Origin: an uncultured Acidovorax sp.
GTDB taxonomy: Bacteria; Pseudomonadota; Gammaproteobacteria; Burkholderiales; Burkholderiaceae_C
Assembly (NCBI GenBank): GCA_913774625.1
Contig: CAJYHL010000001.1
Coordinates: 1-64,000 of the forward strand
Length of the DNA: 64,000 bases
Direction of reading: 5' to 3'
The position numbers and the translations under genes were made by a program. The notes beneath the pieces were generated by a model that was given only the letters and a program-made list of their open reading frames with translations, did no database searches and was not told the origin of the DNA. Below are positions 28,048-35,903 of this stretch, one piece after another. Position 1 is the stretch's first letter, and each line of letters opens with the position of its first letter.

Positions 28048-28518
28048 TCAGCCGCCGGAATCGGATGGGCCCTGCGGGGCGGGCGGAATGCGCGCGATGG
28101 ACACGGTGGCATTGCGCCCGTCGGGTCCGCGCAGGCGGTGCTTTTCGACCAGCAGGGCCGAGGCGTCGGCCGCGCCCGCGGCCAGCAACGCGGCGGCTTC
28201 GCTGACCGAGGGCGTGCCCATGTAGCGCAGCACGGTCTCGGACGGGTTGGGCACGGGCACGGCCGCGAGTTGTGCGGCGGCATACCAGCGCAGCGGCCAG
28301 CCGTGGCGCGCGGCCAGCGAGAGGAAGGCGGCTTCGTCCCGCTTGGCCTCGATGCTGGCGGCCACGGCCACCTGGGCGATCTGCGCGCCGGCCTGGGCGA
28401 GCGCTTCGCGCAGGCAGGCCTCGACCGTGGCCTCGGGCGTGCCCCGGTCGCAGCCCAGGCCGATGGCGAGGCGGGCGTTGGCGAAGGCAGAGCCAGCCGA
28501 AACCCCTTCCTGCGTCAT
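28048..28518 (-). CDS. Separate C-terminal domain of CbiG (CobE-like)
   Basis: A 156-residue protein starting MTQEGVSAGSAFANARLAIG. GLGCDRGTPEATVEACLREAL, SIEAKRDEAAFLSLAARHGW and [16 protein letters not shown] match the CbiG C-terminal/CobE domain, which helps convert cobalt-precorrin-5A to 5B. The start overlaps the stop of the N-terminal CbiG gene by four bases, so the two domains are made as separate polypeptides from one message. The gap to cbiM is 53 bases. Confidence 0.88.
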   Translation of the reverse strand: MTQEGVSAGSAFANARLAIGLGCDRGTPEATVEACLREALAQAGAQIAQVAVAASIEAKRDEAAFLSLAARHGWPLRWYAAAQLAAVPVPNPSETVLRYMGTPSVSEAAALLAAGAADASALLVEKHRLRGPDGRNATVSIARIPPAPQGPSDSGG

Positions 28519-29318
28519 GCCGCGGCGCCTTCCACGGGCGGGCGGTACACCACCAGCCGCTCGTGCCACGCAGCCCAGCGCTCGGGCGCCACCTCGTCGT
28601 GCGTGATCCACAGCACGGCCTGGAAGCGGCCCGGCTCCACGCCGCTCCAGTCGGCGAGGCAAACGATGTTGGCGGGCAGCGGCGTGGGGCGGTTCCACCA
28701 GTGCGGGCTGCCGGCTTCCTGCACGACGGCGATGGGCTCGCCGTTGACCACGTGGGCCGAGACGCGGGTGATGTTGATCTTGGGCGCCTCCACGCGCCAG
28801 CCCAGGTGGCGGCCGAGGATATCGACGGGAATGGTCCTGCCCACGTCGGACGCGGTGGTGAGCACGGGCGTGGCGCCGATCAGCGCGGCGATGCGCTCGC
28901 TCCATTCGTTGGCGCCGCCCACGTGGCCCGAGAGCACGGGGATGACGAACTGGCCCGCGTCGTCCACCACCGTCACGCCGGGGTCCTCGTCCTTGGATTT
29001 CAGCACCGGGGCGATCAGGCGCACCACGGCGCCCAGCGAGACGAAGAAGACCAGCTGGTCGTACTGCGCGAAGAGCGGCGCGATCTCGTCGCGCAGCGCG
29101 CCTTCGTAGGCGCGCACGGTGTTGGGCAGGCCCTCGAAGGCCGCAGCGAACTTGGCGGCGGTGCAGACATGGGCCTGGGGCACGTCGCGCGCCAGCTGCG
29201 CGGCCTGCGCGGCGCCGTGGCGGGTGATGGCGACGAGGCAGACGCGCACCTCGGCGGCGGGCTGCGCGGGGGCGGAGAGCACCACGTCGGGCGCGGCGGG
29301 GGTGGTGGCGGTCGTCAT
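28515..29318 (-). CDS. cbiG: CbiG N-terminal and central domains (cobalt-precorrin-5A hydrolase)
   Basis: A 267-residue protein that opens the delta-lactone of cobalt-precorrin-5A and releases acetaldehyde. EVRVCLVAITRHGAAQAAQL, YDQLVFFVSLGAVVRLIAPV, DDAGQFVIPVLSGHVGGANE and VLTTASDVGRTIPVDILGRH are the CbiG N-terminal domain, and the last 70 residues fit the central domain. The usual C-terminal domain is a separate gene immediately downstream (28048-28518). The ATG overlaps the cobI stop by four bases. Confidence 0.9.
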   Translation of the reverse strand: MTTATTPAAPDVVLSAPAQPAAEVRVCLVAITRHGAAQAAQLARDVPQAHVCTAAKFAAAFEGLPNTVRAYEGALRDEIAPLFAQYDQLVFFVSLGAVVRLIAPVLKSKDEDPGVTVVDDAGQFVIPVLSGHVGGANEWSERIAALIGATPVLTTASDVGRTIPVDILGRHLGWRVEAPKINITRVSAHVVNGEPIAVVQEAGSPHWWNRPTPLPANIVCLADWSGVEPGRFQAVLWITHDEVAPERWAAWHERLVVYRPPVEGAAA

Positions 29319-30190
29319 TCGGCAAGCTCCGGTTCGTCGGACAGGGGTTGGCCGGCAGCAGCGGCTGCGGGCGAGGATTTCTTCAGGCAGCCCTTGATGC
29401 GCTCGCCGCGGATGCGGTGCGGGTTCTTCACCACCATGAGCGACAGGTAGCTGACCTTGGTGCCGCGCAGCGCGGGCAGATCGGCGCCTGCCACGCAGCG
29501 CTCGTCGGGCGCGCCCACGCGCTCGATGAACTGGGTGCAGGGCAGCAGCTCGCGGCGCTCCAGCCAGTCGATCAGGTCGTCCATCAGCGGCTTGACCTTC
29601 ATGAGCACCAGGGTGTCGAAGTCGGGCAGCAGGCGGTCCACCGCGCTCACGCCGTAGGCGGCGGGCACGATGGCGATGGTGTCGTCCTGCTCGGCCAGCG
29701 GCATGCCGCGCGTGGCGCAGGCCGCCGTGAAGGCGTTCACGCCGGCGATCACGGGCGCTTCGATGCGCGCATCCAGCGCCCGCACGGTGCGCGCCAGGTG
29801 GCCGAAGGTGGCATAGGTGCTGGCGTCGCCTTCCACGAGGAAGAGCACGTCCTGGCCGGCCTGCAGCCAGGGCAGCACGGTGTCGGCCGCGCGCATCCAG
29901 GCACGGGCGAGCTTGTCGCCGTCGTGCGTCATCGGGAACAGCAGGGTCTGGTGCACGGCGGGCGGCACGAGTCCCGCGCGCTGCACGATGTCGAACGCGT
30001 AGCTGGGTGTCTTGGTGCTGCGCGCAGGGTAGGTCCAGACCGCGTCGCTGCGCTGCAGCTGCGTCCAGGCGGCGCGGGTGATGAGACCGGGGTCTCCCGG
30101 GCCCAGGGAGACGCCGATCAGGCGGCCCAGGGGCTGGTCCGGGGCCGGCGATGCCTGCAGCGGCTGTGCGTTGTGGATGGTGTCGGTCAT
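29315..30190 (-). CDS. cobI: Precorrin-2 C20-methyltransferase (CobI/CbiL)
   Basis: A 291-residue tetrapyrrole methylase that adds a methyl group at C20 of precorrin-2 or its cobalt form. The SAM-binding start GRLIGVSLGPGDPGLITRAA, LFLVEGDASTYATFGHLART and APVIAGVNAFTAACATRGMP agree with CbiL/CobI. The last 20 residues are a low-complexity tail. ATG 30190 overlaps the cobL stop by four bases. Confidence 0.9.
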   Translation of the reverse strand: MTDTIHNAQPLQASPAPDQPLGRLIGVSLGPGDPGLITRAAWTQLQRSDAVWTYPARSTKTPSYAFDIVQRAGLVPPAVHQTLLFPMTHDGDKLARAWMRAADTVLPWLQAGQDVLFLVEGDASTYATFGHLARTVRALDARIEAPVIAGVNAFTAACATRGMPLAEQDDTIAIVPAAYGVSAVDRLLPDFDTLVLMKVKPLMDDLIDWLERRELLPCTQFIERVGAPDERCVAGADLPALRGTKVSYLSLMVVKNPHRIRGERIKGCLKKSSPAAAAAGQPLSDEPELAE

Positions 30191-31536
30191 GCGCCCTCCT
30201 CCACGGCCGGCGCCGCAGCCCCGGCACCGACCGCCTGCGCGCAGACGATCCACACGGGGTTCTCGGCCGCCATGCGGTGCATGTGCAGGATGGGCTTGCT
30301 GCGCGCGGCCTGCAGCTGCAGCACGTCCCATGCGGCGCCGGCGGCCTGCAGGGCCTGGGTGGCGGCGGCGAGGTTCTCCAGCGTGACGAAGTTCATCACC
30401 AGCCAGCCGCCGGGGCGCAGGCGTTTCAGGCACAGCGCGATCAGCTCGGCCAGCTCGCCGCCCGAGCCGCCGATGAAGACGGCGTCCGGATCGGGCCAGG
30501 CATCCAGCCCCTCGGGCGCCTTGCCGTGCACCAGCGTGTGGTTGGAGACGCCGAAATCGCGCACGTTGCGGCGCGCGATCTCCACGTCGCCCTCGTTCTT
30601 CTCCATGGCCCAGACATGGCCCTGCGGACACAGGCGCGCGGCCTCCAGCCCCACGGAGCCGCTGCCCGCGCCGATGTCCCACACGCGGCTGGCGGCGCGC
30701 AATTGCATGCGGGCCAGCGAGACGGCGCGCACTTCCTGCTTGGTGATCAGGCCCTTGTCCGGCTGGCGCTGGTGGTAGGCCGCATCGGGCAGGCCGAAGC
30801 GCACCGCATCGGGCCGCTGGCGCGTGCGCACCAGCAGCACCACGTTGGGGTCGGCGAAATCCTGCGCGGCAGCAGCAGCGGGCGCCATGTCGGCCCAGAC
30901 GCGCTCGTCCGGCGTGCAGAGGCGCTCGGCCACGCTGATCTGGAAGTCCTCGCCCAGGCCCTCGGCCACCAGCAGGTGGGCGATGCGCGCGGGCGTGTTG
31001 TCGGGGCTGGTGAGCACGGCCAGGCGGTCGTGCTGGCGCACGGCCTGGGCCAGCGCGTAGAGGCCGTGCGCGGGCGCGGCGCCCACGGCCCATTCGCCGG
31101 CATCCTTGGCGTGGACGGAGACGATGCGCGCGTCCTGCCAGGCCAGGCCCAGGCGGGCGCAGGCCAATTGCAGGGTGGAGACGTTGGGCATCACCTCCAG
31201 CGCCTGGATACAGAGGCGCGAGGCCAGGTAGCTGGCGATGCCGTGGCAGAGCGGATCGCCCGTGGCCAGCACCACGCAGGACTGGTGGGCGGCGCGGGCC
31301 TCGGCGATCCAGCCGGGCACGGACGAGAGGCAGCCGGTCAGGTCGCGCCGCACGGCCTGCGGGGCGATGTCGTCCTCCAGCAGCGCCAGGGTGCGCGTGC
31401 CGCCGATCACCAGGTCGGCGCGGCGCAGCAGCGCGAGCGCGGTGGCGCCGAGGCTGGCGGCGCCGTCGTCCAGCACGCCGATCACGCGGCAGGGCTGGGG
31501 GTCTTTTTCGAGCAGGTTGGTCGTCGTCATCGTCAT
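30187..31536 (-). CDS. cobL: Precorrin-6B C5,15-methyltransferase (fused CbiE-CbiT, CobL)
   Basis: A 449-residue fusion. The N-terminal CbiE half is a tetrapyrrole methylase (RVIGVLDDGAASLGATALAL; LATGDPLCHGIASYLASRL). The C-terminal CbiT half is a Rossmann methyltransferase with TKQEVRAVSLARMQLRAASR and VWDIGAGSGSVGLEAARLCP. It methylates C5 and C15 and decarboxylates the C12 acetate. An in-frame second ATG two codons later is equally possible. Only four bases separate it from the cbiD stop. Confidence 0.92.
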   Translation of the reverse strand: MTMTTTNLLEKDPQPCRVIGVLDDGAASLGATALALLRRADLVIGGTRTLALLEDDIAPQAVRRDLTGCLSSVPGWIAEARAAHQSCVVLATGDPLCHGIASYLASRLCIQALEVMPNVSTLQLACARLGLAWQDARIVSVHAKDAGEWAVGAAPAHGLYALAQAVRQHDRLAVLTSPDNTPARIAHLLVAEGLGEDFQISVAERLCTPDERVWADMAPAAAAAQDFADPNVVLLVRTRQRPDAVRFGLPDAAYHQRQPDKGLITKQEVRAVSLARMQLRAASRVWDIGAGSGSVGLEAARLCPQGHVWAMEKNEGDVEIARRNVRDFGVSNHTLVHGKAPEGLDAWPDPDAVFIGGSGGELAELIALCLKRLRPGGWLVMNFVTLENLAAATQALQAAGAAWDVLQLQAARSKPILHMHRMAAENPVWIVCAQAVGAGAAAPAVEEGA

Positions 31537-31540
31537 GCGG

Positions 31541-32668
31541 TCATGCGTTGGCGGCCGGCCCGGAGGCGGCCTCGGTGATCTTGCTGCCGTCGAAATCGCA
31601 GACCAGCACGGTGAGGTGGAAGCGGTCGCCGTAGCGGTCGGGCGCCGTGAGCGTCTGCACCACGGCCTGGGCCAGCGCGTGGTGGAAGGGCTCGCCCAGG
31701 CCCAGGGCCTGCATGCGCTCGGCGCCGAAGCGCGCGGTCTCGGCGGCGGCGATCTCGGCGCAGACCTCGGGCGGCGCGCCCACGCGGGCGGCGAGTTCGG
31801 CCAGCAGTTGGGTATCGACCTCGGCGCGGTTGGCGTGGGTGATGGTTTCGCCCTGGGCGATCTTCGTGAGCTTGCCCACCATGCCGCCGATCACCACCTC
31901 GCGCAGGCCCTGCGTCACGGCTTCGTCGAGCGCATAGCGCAGGAAGTCGCCCATCTGCACGAAGCAGGCGGCGGGCAGTTCGGGCCGCTCCTTCATGGCG
32001 AATTGTTCGGTGCGCCCGCCCGTGGTCAGCACCACCACGCCGTGGCCCAGCGTGGCGGCCACCTGCACGCCCTGCACCACGCTGGCGCGGTAGGCGGAGG
32101 TGGAATAGGGCTTGACGATGCCGGTGGTGCCCAGGATGGAGATGCCGCCCAAAATCCCTAAGCGCGCGTTGAGCGTCTTCTTGGCCATCTCCACGCCCTG
32201 GGGCACGGAGATGGTCACTTCCAGCCCGGCATGCGCAAGCAGCGGGCCGCCCACGGCGCGCACGTTGTCTTCGATGTTGCGGCGGGGCACGGGGTTGATT
32301 GCCGGGCCGCCCACTTCCAGGCCCAGGCCGGCCATGGTGACCGTGCCCACGCCGAAGCCGCCGCAGAGCACGACCTCGCCCGCGCGGCCGGGCAGCACGC
32401 GCACGTCGGCCGTGAGGTGGGCCTTGTCGGTGCAGTCGGGGTCGTCGCCCGCGTCCTTGATGACCATGGCGTGCGCGGCCTGGCCATCTTCGCAGCGGCC
32501 ATCGTTCACCGCGAAGCGCACCACGTCGCCATTGGGCAGCAGGCAGTCCACCGCCTCGGGCACGGCGCCACACACCAGGCCCAGCACGGCGGCGCGCGCG
32601 GCGGCGGCGGAGCAGGCCCCGGTGGTGAAGCCGGTGCGCGTGCCACGGCGGACGGTTTTCTCCATCAT
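31541..32668 (-). CDS. cbiD: Cobalt-precorrin-5B C1-methyltransferase (CbiD)
   Basis: A 375-residue protein starting MMEKTVRRGTRTGFTTGACS, the signature N-terminus of CbiD, with INPVPRRNIEDNVRAV and LNARLGILGGISILGTTGIV, both typical. It methylates C1 in the anaerobic, early-cobalt branch and is absent from the aerobic CobF route, so it helps define the pathway. A longer reading frame upstream was rejected because its extra residues run over the cobH stop. Seven bases separate it from cobH. Confidence 0.93.
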   Translation of the reverse strand: MMEKTVRRGTRTGFTTGACSAAAARAAVLGLVCGAVPEAVDCLLPNGDVVRFAVNDGRCEDGQAAHAMVIKDAGDDPDCTDKAHLTADVRVLPGRAGEVVLCGGFGVGTVTMAGLGLEVGGPAINPVPRRNIEDNVRAVGGPLLAHAGLEVTISVPQGVEMAKKTLNARLGILGGISILGTTGIVKPYSTSAYRASVVQGVQVAATLGHGVVVLTTGGRTEQFAMKERPELPAACFVQMGDFLRYALDEAVTQGLREVVIGGMVGKLTKIAQGETITHANRAEVDTQLLAELAARVGAPPEVCAEIAAAETARFGAERMQALGLGEPFHHALAQAVVQTLTAPDRYGDRFHLTVLVCDFDGSKITEAASGPAANA

Positions 32669-32675
32669 GGCGGGC

Positions 32676-33377
32676 TCAGCCTCCGGGGGCGCCTTGTTGC
32701 GGCTGTTGCTGCTTCTGCCGCGCCTCAGCCAGCGCCAGCAGCGCATGCAGCGCGGCCACCACCAGGGTGGAGCCGCCCTTGCGGCCACGGATCACGATCC
32801 AGGGCACCTCGGCGACTTCGGCCATCAGGTCCTTGGATTCGGCGGCGGAGACGAAGCCCACCGGCATGCCGACCACCAGCGCGGGGCGCACGCCCTCTTC
32901 GCGGATCAGGCGCACGAGTTCGATGAGCGCGGTGGGCGCGTTGCCGATGCCCACCACAGCGCCTTGCAGCAGCCCCTGCCGGTGCGCCTTGCGCATGGCC
33001 TGCACGGCGCGCGTGGTGTCCTCGGCCTGGGCCCGGGCGATCACGTCGGCGTCGCTGATGAACTGGTGCGTGCGCATGCCGAAGTGCGCCAGGCGCGGCT
33101 GCGACAGGCCCGAGCAGATCATCTCCACGTCGGCCACCACGGGCGCGCCGCCGCGCAGCATGGCGGCGATGCCGGCCTCCACCGCCTGGGGGTGGAAGTC
33201 GGTCAGGCCGTTGAATTCGAAGTCGGCGTTGGCGTGGATCATGCGGCGCACGATCGGCCACTGCTGCGCCGTGTAGGCGTGCGGGCCGGCTTCGGCGTCG
33301 ATGATGGCGAAGCTGTCGTGCTCGATGGCCTGGCCGGCGCGCGTGAGCTGTTCGGTGACGGTGTTGACCGTGCTCAT
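32676..33377 (-). CDS. cobH: Precorrin-8X methylmutase (CobH/CbiC)
   Basis: A 233-residue enzyme that moves the C11 methyl group to C12, giving hydrogenobyrinate or its cobalt form. IVRRMIHANADFEFNGLTDF holds the catalytic histidine region, ADVEMICSGLSQPRLAHFG follows, and GVRPALVVGMPVGFVSAAES is the strongly conserved C-terminal motif. ATG 33377 overlaps the cbiX stop by four bases; a proline/glutamine-rich tail ends the protein. Confidence 0.93.
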   Translation of the reverse strand: MSTVNTVTEQLTRAGQAIEHDSFAIIDAEAGPHAYTAQQWPIVRRMIHANADFEFNGLTDFHPQAVEAGIAAMLRGGAPVVADVEMICSGLSQPRLAHFGMRTHQFISDADVIARAQAEDTTRAVQAMRKAHRQGLLQGAVVGIGNAPTALIELVRLIREEGVRPALVVGMPVGFVSAAESKDLMAEVAEVPWIVIRGRKGGSTLVVAALHALLALAEARQKQQQPQQGAPGG

Positions 33378-34408
33378 GCGGCGGCTCCGGCCGGCTGGGG
33401 TGCCGCGTGGCCGTGGTGGTGGCCGTGATCGTGGCCGTGCGAGTGCCCATGGGCATGGCCGTGTTCATGCCCGTGGTCGCCGTGCGCGTGATCGTGTCTA
33501 TGCGCGTGGTCGTGCCCATGGTCGTGGCCCGGCTCGGCGCCCGCTGCGGCTGCGGCGGGCGCATGGGCATGCGTGTGCTCATGGCTGTGGCCGTGGCCCA
33601 GGTCGTGCGCGATCTCGCGGTACTTGCAGCCGTCGCAGGGCAGGCGGCTGTCGGGCAGGCCGGCCTGCAGGTCGGCCACGCGCCGCTCCAGCAGCTCGAA
33701 GATCTCGCGCTCCATGCCGAAGTGGGCCGACTGCGCGAAGCGCAGCTGCGGGTACTGCACGCGCAGATGCTCCACCTGCCGGGCGATGCGCTGCATCAGC
33801 GTGCCGGTGTAGAGGTAGTAGGGCAGCACCACGATCTGCTTCATGCCCAGCAGCGCCTGGCGCTGCACCACGCGCTCCAGGCGCGGCCAGGTGATGCCGG
33901 TGAAGGCGATCTCGACCAGTTCGTGGTGGCTGTCTTCCTGCAGCCAGCGCGCCATCTTGGCGACGTCGCCGTTGGCCTGCCGGTCCGAGGAGCCCCGGCC
34001 CAGCAGCACCACGCCGGTGGTGGTGGGGTCGGGCATGTCCAGCTTCTGCATGCAGCGGCGCAGCTGGCGCTGCATGATGGTGAGGATGGGTTCGCAGGCC
34101 GTGAGGTGCGGACCGTAGAGGAATTCCACGCCCGGGCAGTGCGCGCGCGCATGTTCGATGGCTTCGGGGATCTCCATCTTCACGTGGCCGGCCGCGTTCA
34201 GGATGAGCGGCAGCACCAGCACGCGGGAGCTGCCCTTGGCGGCCATCAGCAGTCCGTCGTGCAGGCCGGGCGGCGCGAATTCGATGAAGCAGACCTCGAT
34301 GCGCCAGCCGGGCTGGCGCTCGCGCCACTTGCGCACGAAGGCGTGGATCTCGTCGTTGCCTTCGGGCTCGCGCGAGCCGTGGCCGATCAGGAGGATGGTG
34401 GTGGTCAT
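33374..34408 (-). CDS. cbiX: Sirohydrochlorin cobaltochelatase CbiX with histidine-rich tail
   Basis: A 344-residue long-form CbiX that inserts Co(II) into sirohydrochlorin. Two chelatase repeats are visible: MTTTILLIGHGSREPEGNDE at the start (His10) and GVVLLGRGSSDRQANGDVAK near residue 132. Residues 258-261 are CDGC, a pair that in some CbiX proteins belongs to an Fe-S cluster. Residues 271-344 hold about 27 histidines alternating with Gly, Asp and Ala, a probable metal-binding tail. The start overlaps the cobM stop by four bases; two in-frame upstream methionines run through cobM and the riboswitch and were rejected. Confidence 0.93.
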   Translation of the reverse strand: MTTTILLIGHGSREPEGNDEIHAFVRKWRERQPGWRIEVCFIEFAPPGLHDGLLMAAKGSSRVLVLPLILNAAGHVKMEIPEAIEHARAHCPGVEFLYGPHLTACEPILTIMQRQLRRCMQKLDMPDPTTTGVVLLGRGSSDRQANGDVAKMARWLQEDSHHELVEIAFTGITWPRLERVVQRQALLGMKQIVVLPYYLYTGTLMQRIARQVEHLRVQYPQLRFAQSAHFGMEREIFELLERRVADLQAGLPDSRLPCDGCKYREIAHDLGHGHSHEHTHAHAPAAAAAGAEPGHDHGHDHAHRHDHAHGDHGHEHGHAHGHSHGHDHGHHHGHAAPQPAGAAA

Positions 34409-35259
34409 GGTGCGGTCGGTGCGTGGGGTTCTTCGGGGGCTTCGGATGCGCCGTTGCCGGCTGCCGGCTGGCTGGCGCGGCGGAAGCGGTGGGTGAAGCT
34501 GGCGTCGTAGAGCTTGGACTTGACCAGCTCCTGCCATTGGCGCGATCCCAGCGTGGGGCTGGCGATCACCATGGACTGGCTGACGATGCCGGCGGCGCGG
34601 CAGCGGTCGCGGATGTCGGCCAGGGTGCCGCGCACGATGAGCTCCTCGCCCGGCCAGCTGGCCTTGTGGACGACCAGCATGGGCGCGTCTTCGGGCCAGC
34701 CCGCCTCGCGCAGCCCGGCCTGCACCTTGTGCAGCAGGGTGATCGACAGAAAGATGCAGAGCGTGCAGTGGTGGCGGCCCAACTCGGCCAGCGACTCGCC
34801 GGGCGGCATGGGCGTGCGGCCTTCCACGCGGGTGAAGATCACGCTCTGCGTGACCTCGGGCAGCGTGAAGCTTTCCACCGCCGCGGCGGCCGAGGCCATG
34901 GCCGACGACACGCCCGGCACCACGCGCACCGGCACGCCGGCGGCGTCCAGCGGCTGCACGACCTCGATCAGCGCGCCGTAGAGCGCCGGGTCGCCGGTCT
35001 GCAGGCGGATCACGGTCTCGTGCTTCTGCGCATGCAGGATGAGCCAGGCGGCCATCTGCTCCAGCGTCATGTCCTTGCTGTCGGCAATGATGCAGCCAGG
35101 CGGCGCCCAGCGGGTGACCGCCTCGTTGACCAGCGAGCCCGCGAACAGGATGGCGCCCGCGCGCGCGATGAGGGCGCGGCCCTTGACGGTGATGAGTTCG
35201 GGGTCGCCCGGCCCCGCGCCGACGAACCAGACGGTGCCCGGCGGGTTCATGGGCGGCAT
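34405..35259 (-). CDS. cobM: Precorrin-4 C11-methyltransferase (CobM/CbiF)
   Basis: A 284-residue tetrapyrrole methylase that methylates C11. GTVWFVGAGPGDPELITVKG, RLQTGDPALYGALIEVVQPL and GVPVRVVPGVSSAMASAAAA are the conserved blocks; VEGRTPMPPGESLAELGRH is characteristic of CobM. It is the first gene of the operon, and the riboswitch lies about 170 bases upstream. Either ATG 35259 or 35250 could be used. A short low-complexity tail ends the protein. Confidence 0.93.
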   Translation of the reverse strand: MPPMNPPGTVWFVGAGPGDPELITVKGRALIARAGAILFAGSLVNEAVTRWAPPGCIIADSKDMTLEQMAAWLILHAQKHETVIRLQTGDPALYGALIEVVQPLDAAGVPVRVVPGVSSAMASAAAAVESFTLPEVTQSVIFTRVEGRTPMPPGESLAELGRHHCTLCIFLSITLLHKVQAGLREAGWPEDAPMLVVHKASWPGEELIVRGTLADIRDRCRAAGIVSQSMVIASPTLGSRQWQELVKSKLYDASFTHRFRRASQPAAGNGASEAPEEPHAPTAP

Positions 35260-35386
35260 GGCGCGCGGAAAGGAAAAGGCGCGCGTGCGGAAAAGGCAAC
35301 TGGCATGGGAATTCTGGCGACGAGTGGCGGCGGGTTGCGCCGCATGGGCCCGGACTCCTGCCTCCCCGCAGGTTCCGTGAAATGGT

Positions 35387-35428
35387 GTGCGGCGCCGTTC
35401 TAACGCCTTGCGCCTTGTGGCGCCGCAC
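35387..35428 (-). promoter_or_regulatory. Strong hairpin between the riboswitch and cobM
   Basis: GTGCGGCGCC at 35387-35396 and GGCGCCGCAC at 35419-35428 form a perfect ten-base-pair stem with a 22-base loop, immediately after the aptamer in the direction of cobM. No run of U follows, so it is not a standard intrinsic terminator; it may be part of the expression platform or a Rho-linked pause site. Confidence 0.5.
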
Positions 35429-35431
35429 CCC

Positions 35432-35640
35432 CCTGTCGGCCGGTATCCGGGCTGGCGACGCTGACGTGGGCCCTTCCCGGAGGCGCTGTCGGCTTCCAGT
35501 GGGCATCATGTTCCACGCAGTCAAGGCGGCGCTTTTCGCCGTCCTTCGTCGCTTACCGTTGCGGGGGCAGCCCAGGTTGGGACACCTGCCTCGGCGGCGG
35601 CATCCTCCCTGGTTCCCGTTTAACTGCGCGGCCACCGAAG
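35432..35640 (-). promoter_or_regulatory. Cobalamin riboswitch controlling the cob/cbi operon
   Basis: Read on the minus strand, the element has in order TTAAACGGGAACC (35611-35623), the core GCCCCCGCAACGGTAAGCGA (35549-35568), CCCACTGG (35496-35503), GGGAAGGGCC (35469-35478) and GCCAGCCCGGATACCGGCC (35438-35456). These match the B12-box and conserved joints of the Rfam cobalamin riboswitch. Adenosylcobalamin binding should lower expression of the operon. The left boundary and the P1 stem are approximate. The rest of 35260-35903 holds no gene that I can support. Confidence 0.92.
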
Positions 35641-35903
35641 AAAGCGGCCGTGCGAGCACCAACGGCCGCGAGTATAAGGCGCCTGCCCCTGCGGCCTGCC
35701 ATTCCGACGGCGGCACACCCCGGTGCCATCTGCCGTGGGTGCTATTTTTTAAGGAGCGTTGGAGCCAGGCATGCCGGTCGGTTCCGGCGCCCGGCGGGCC
35801 GGGCATGGAGCTGCCGCGCAGTCCGGACGAAGGCCGCAGCGCCCCCGGCGGGGCCGCGAAGCGCCACAATGGCCGCACCCTTTCCTGTCCAGCGAAACTT
35901 CCC

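Noticed and set aside
35387-35428. Reading the hairpin as an ordinary intrinsic terminator
   Set aside because: No U-run follows the stem on the minus strand, so it was listed as a regulatory hairpin of unknown mechanism instead.
35382-35903. N-terminal extension of the carboxylesterase
   Set aside because: It would be read across the riboswitch, while the ATG at 35904 begins a normal signal peptide.
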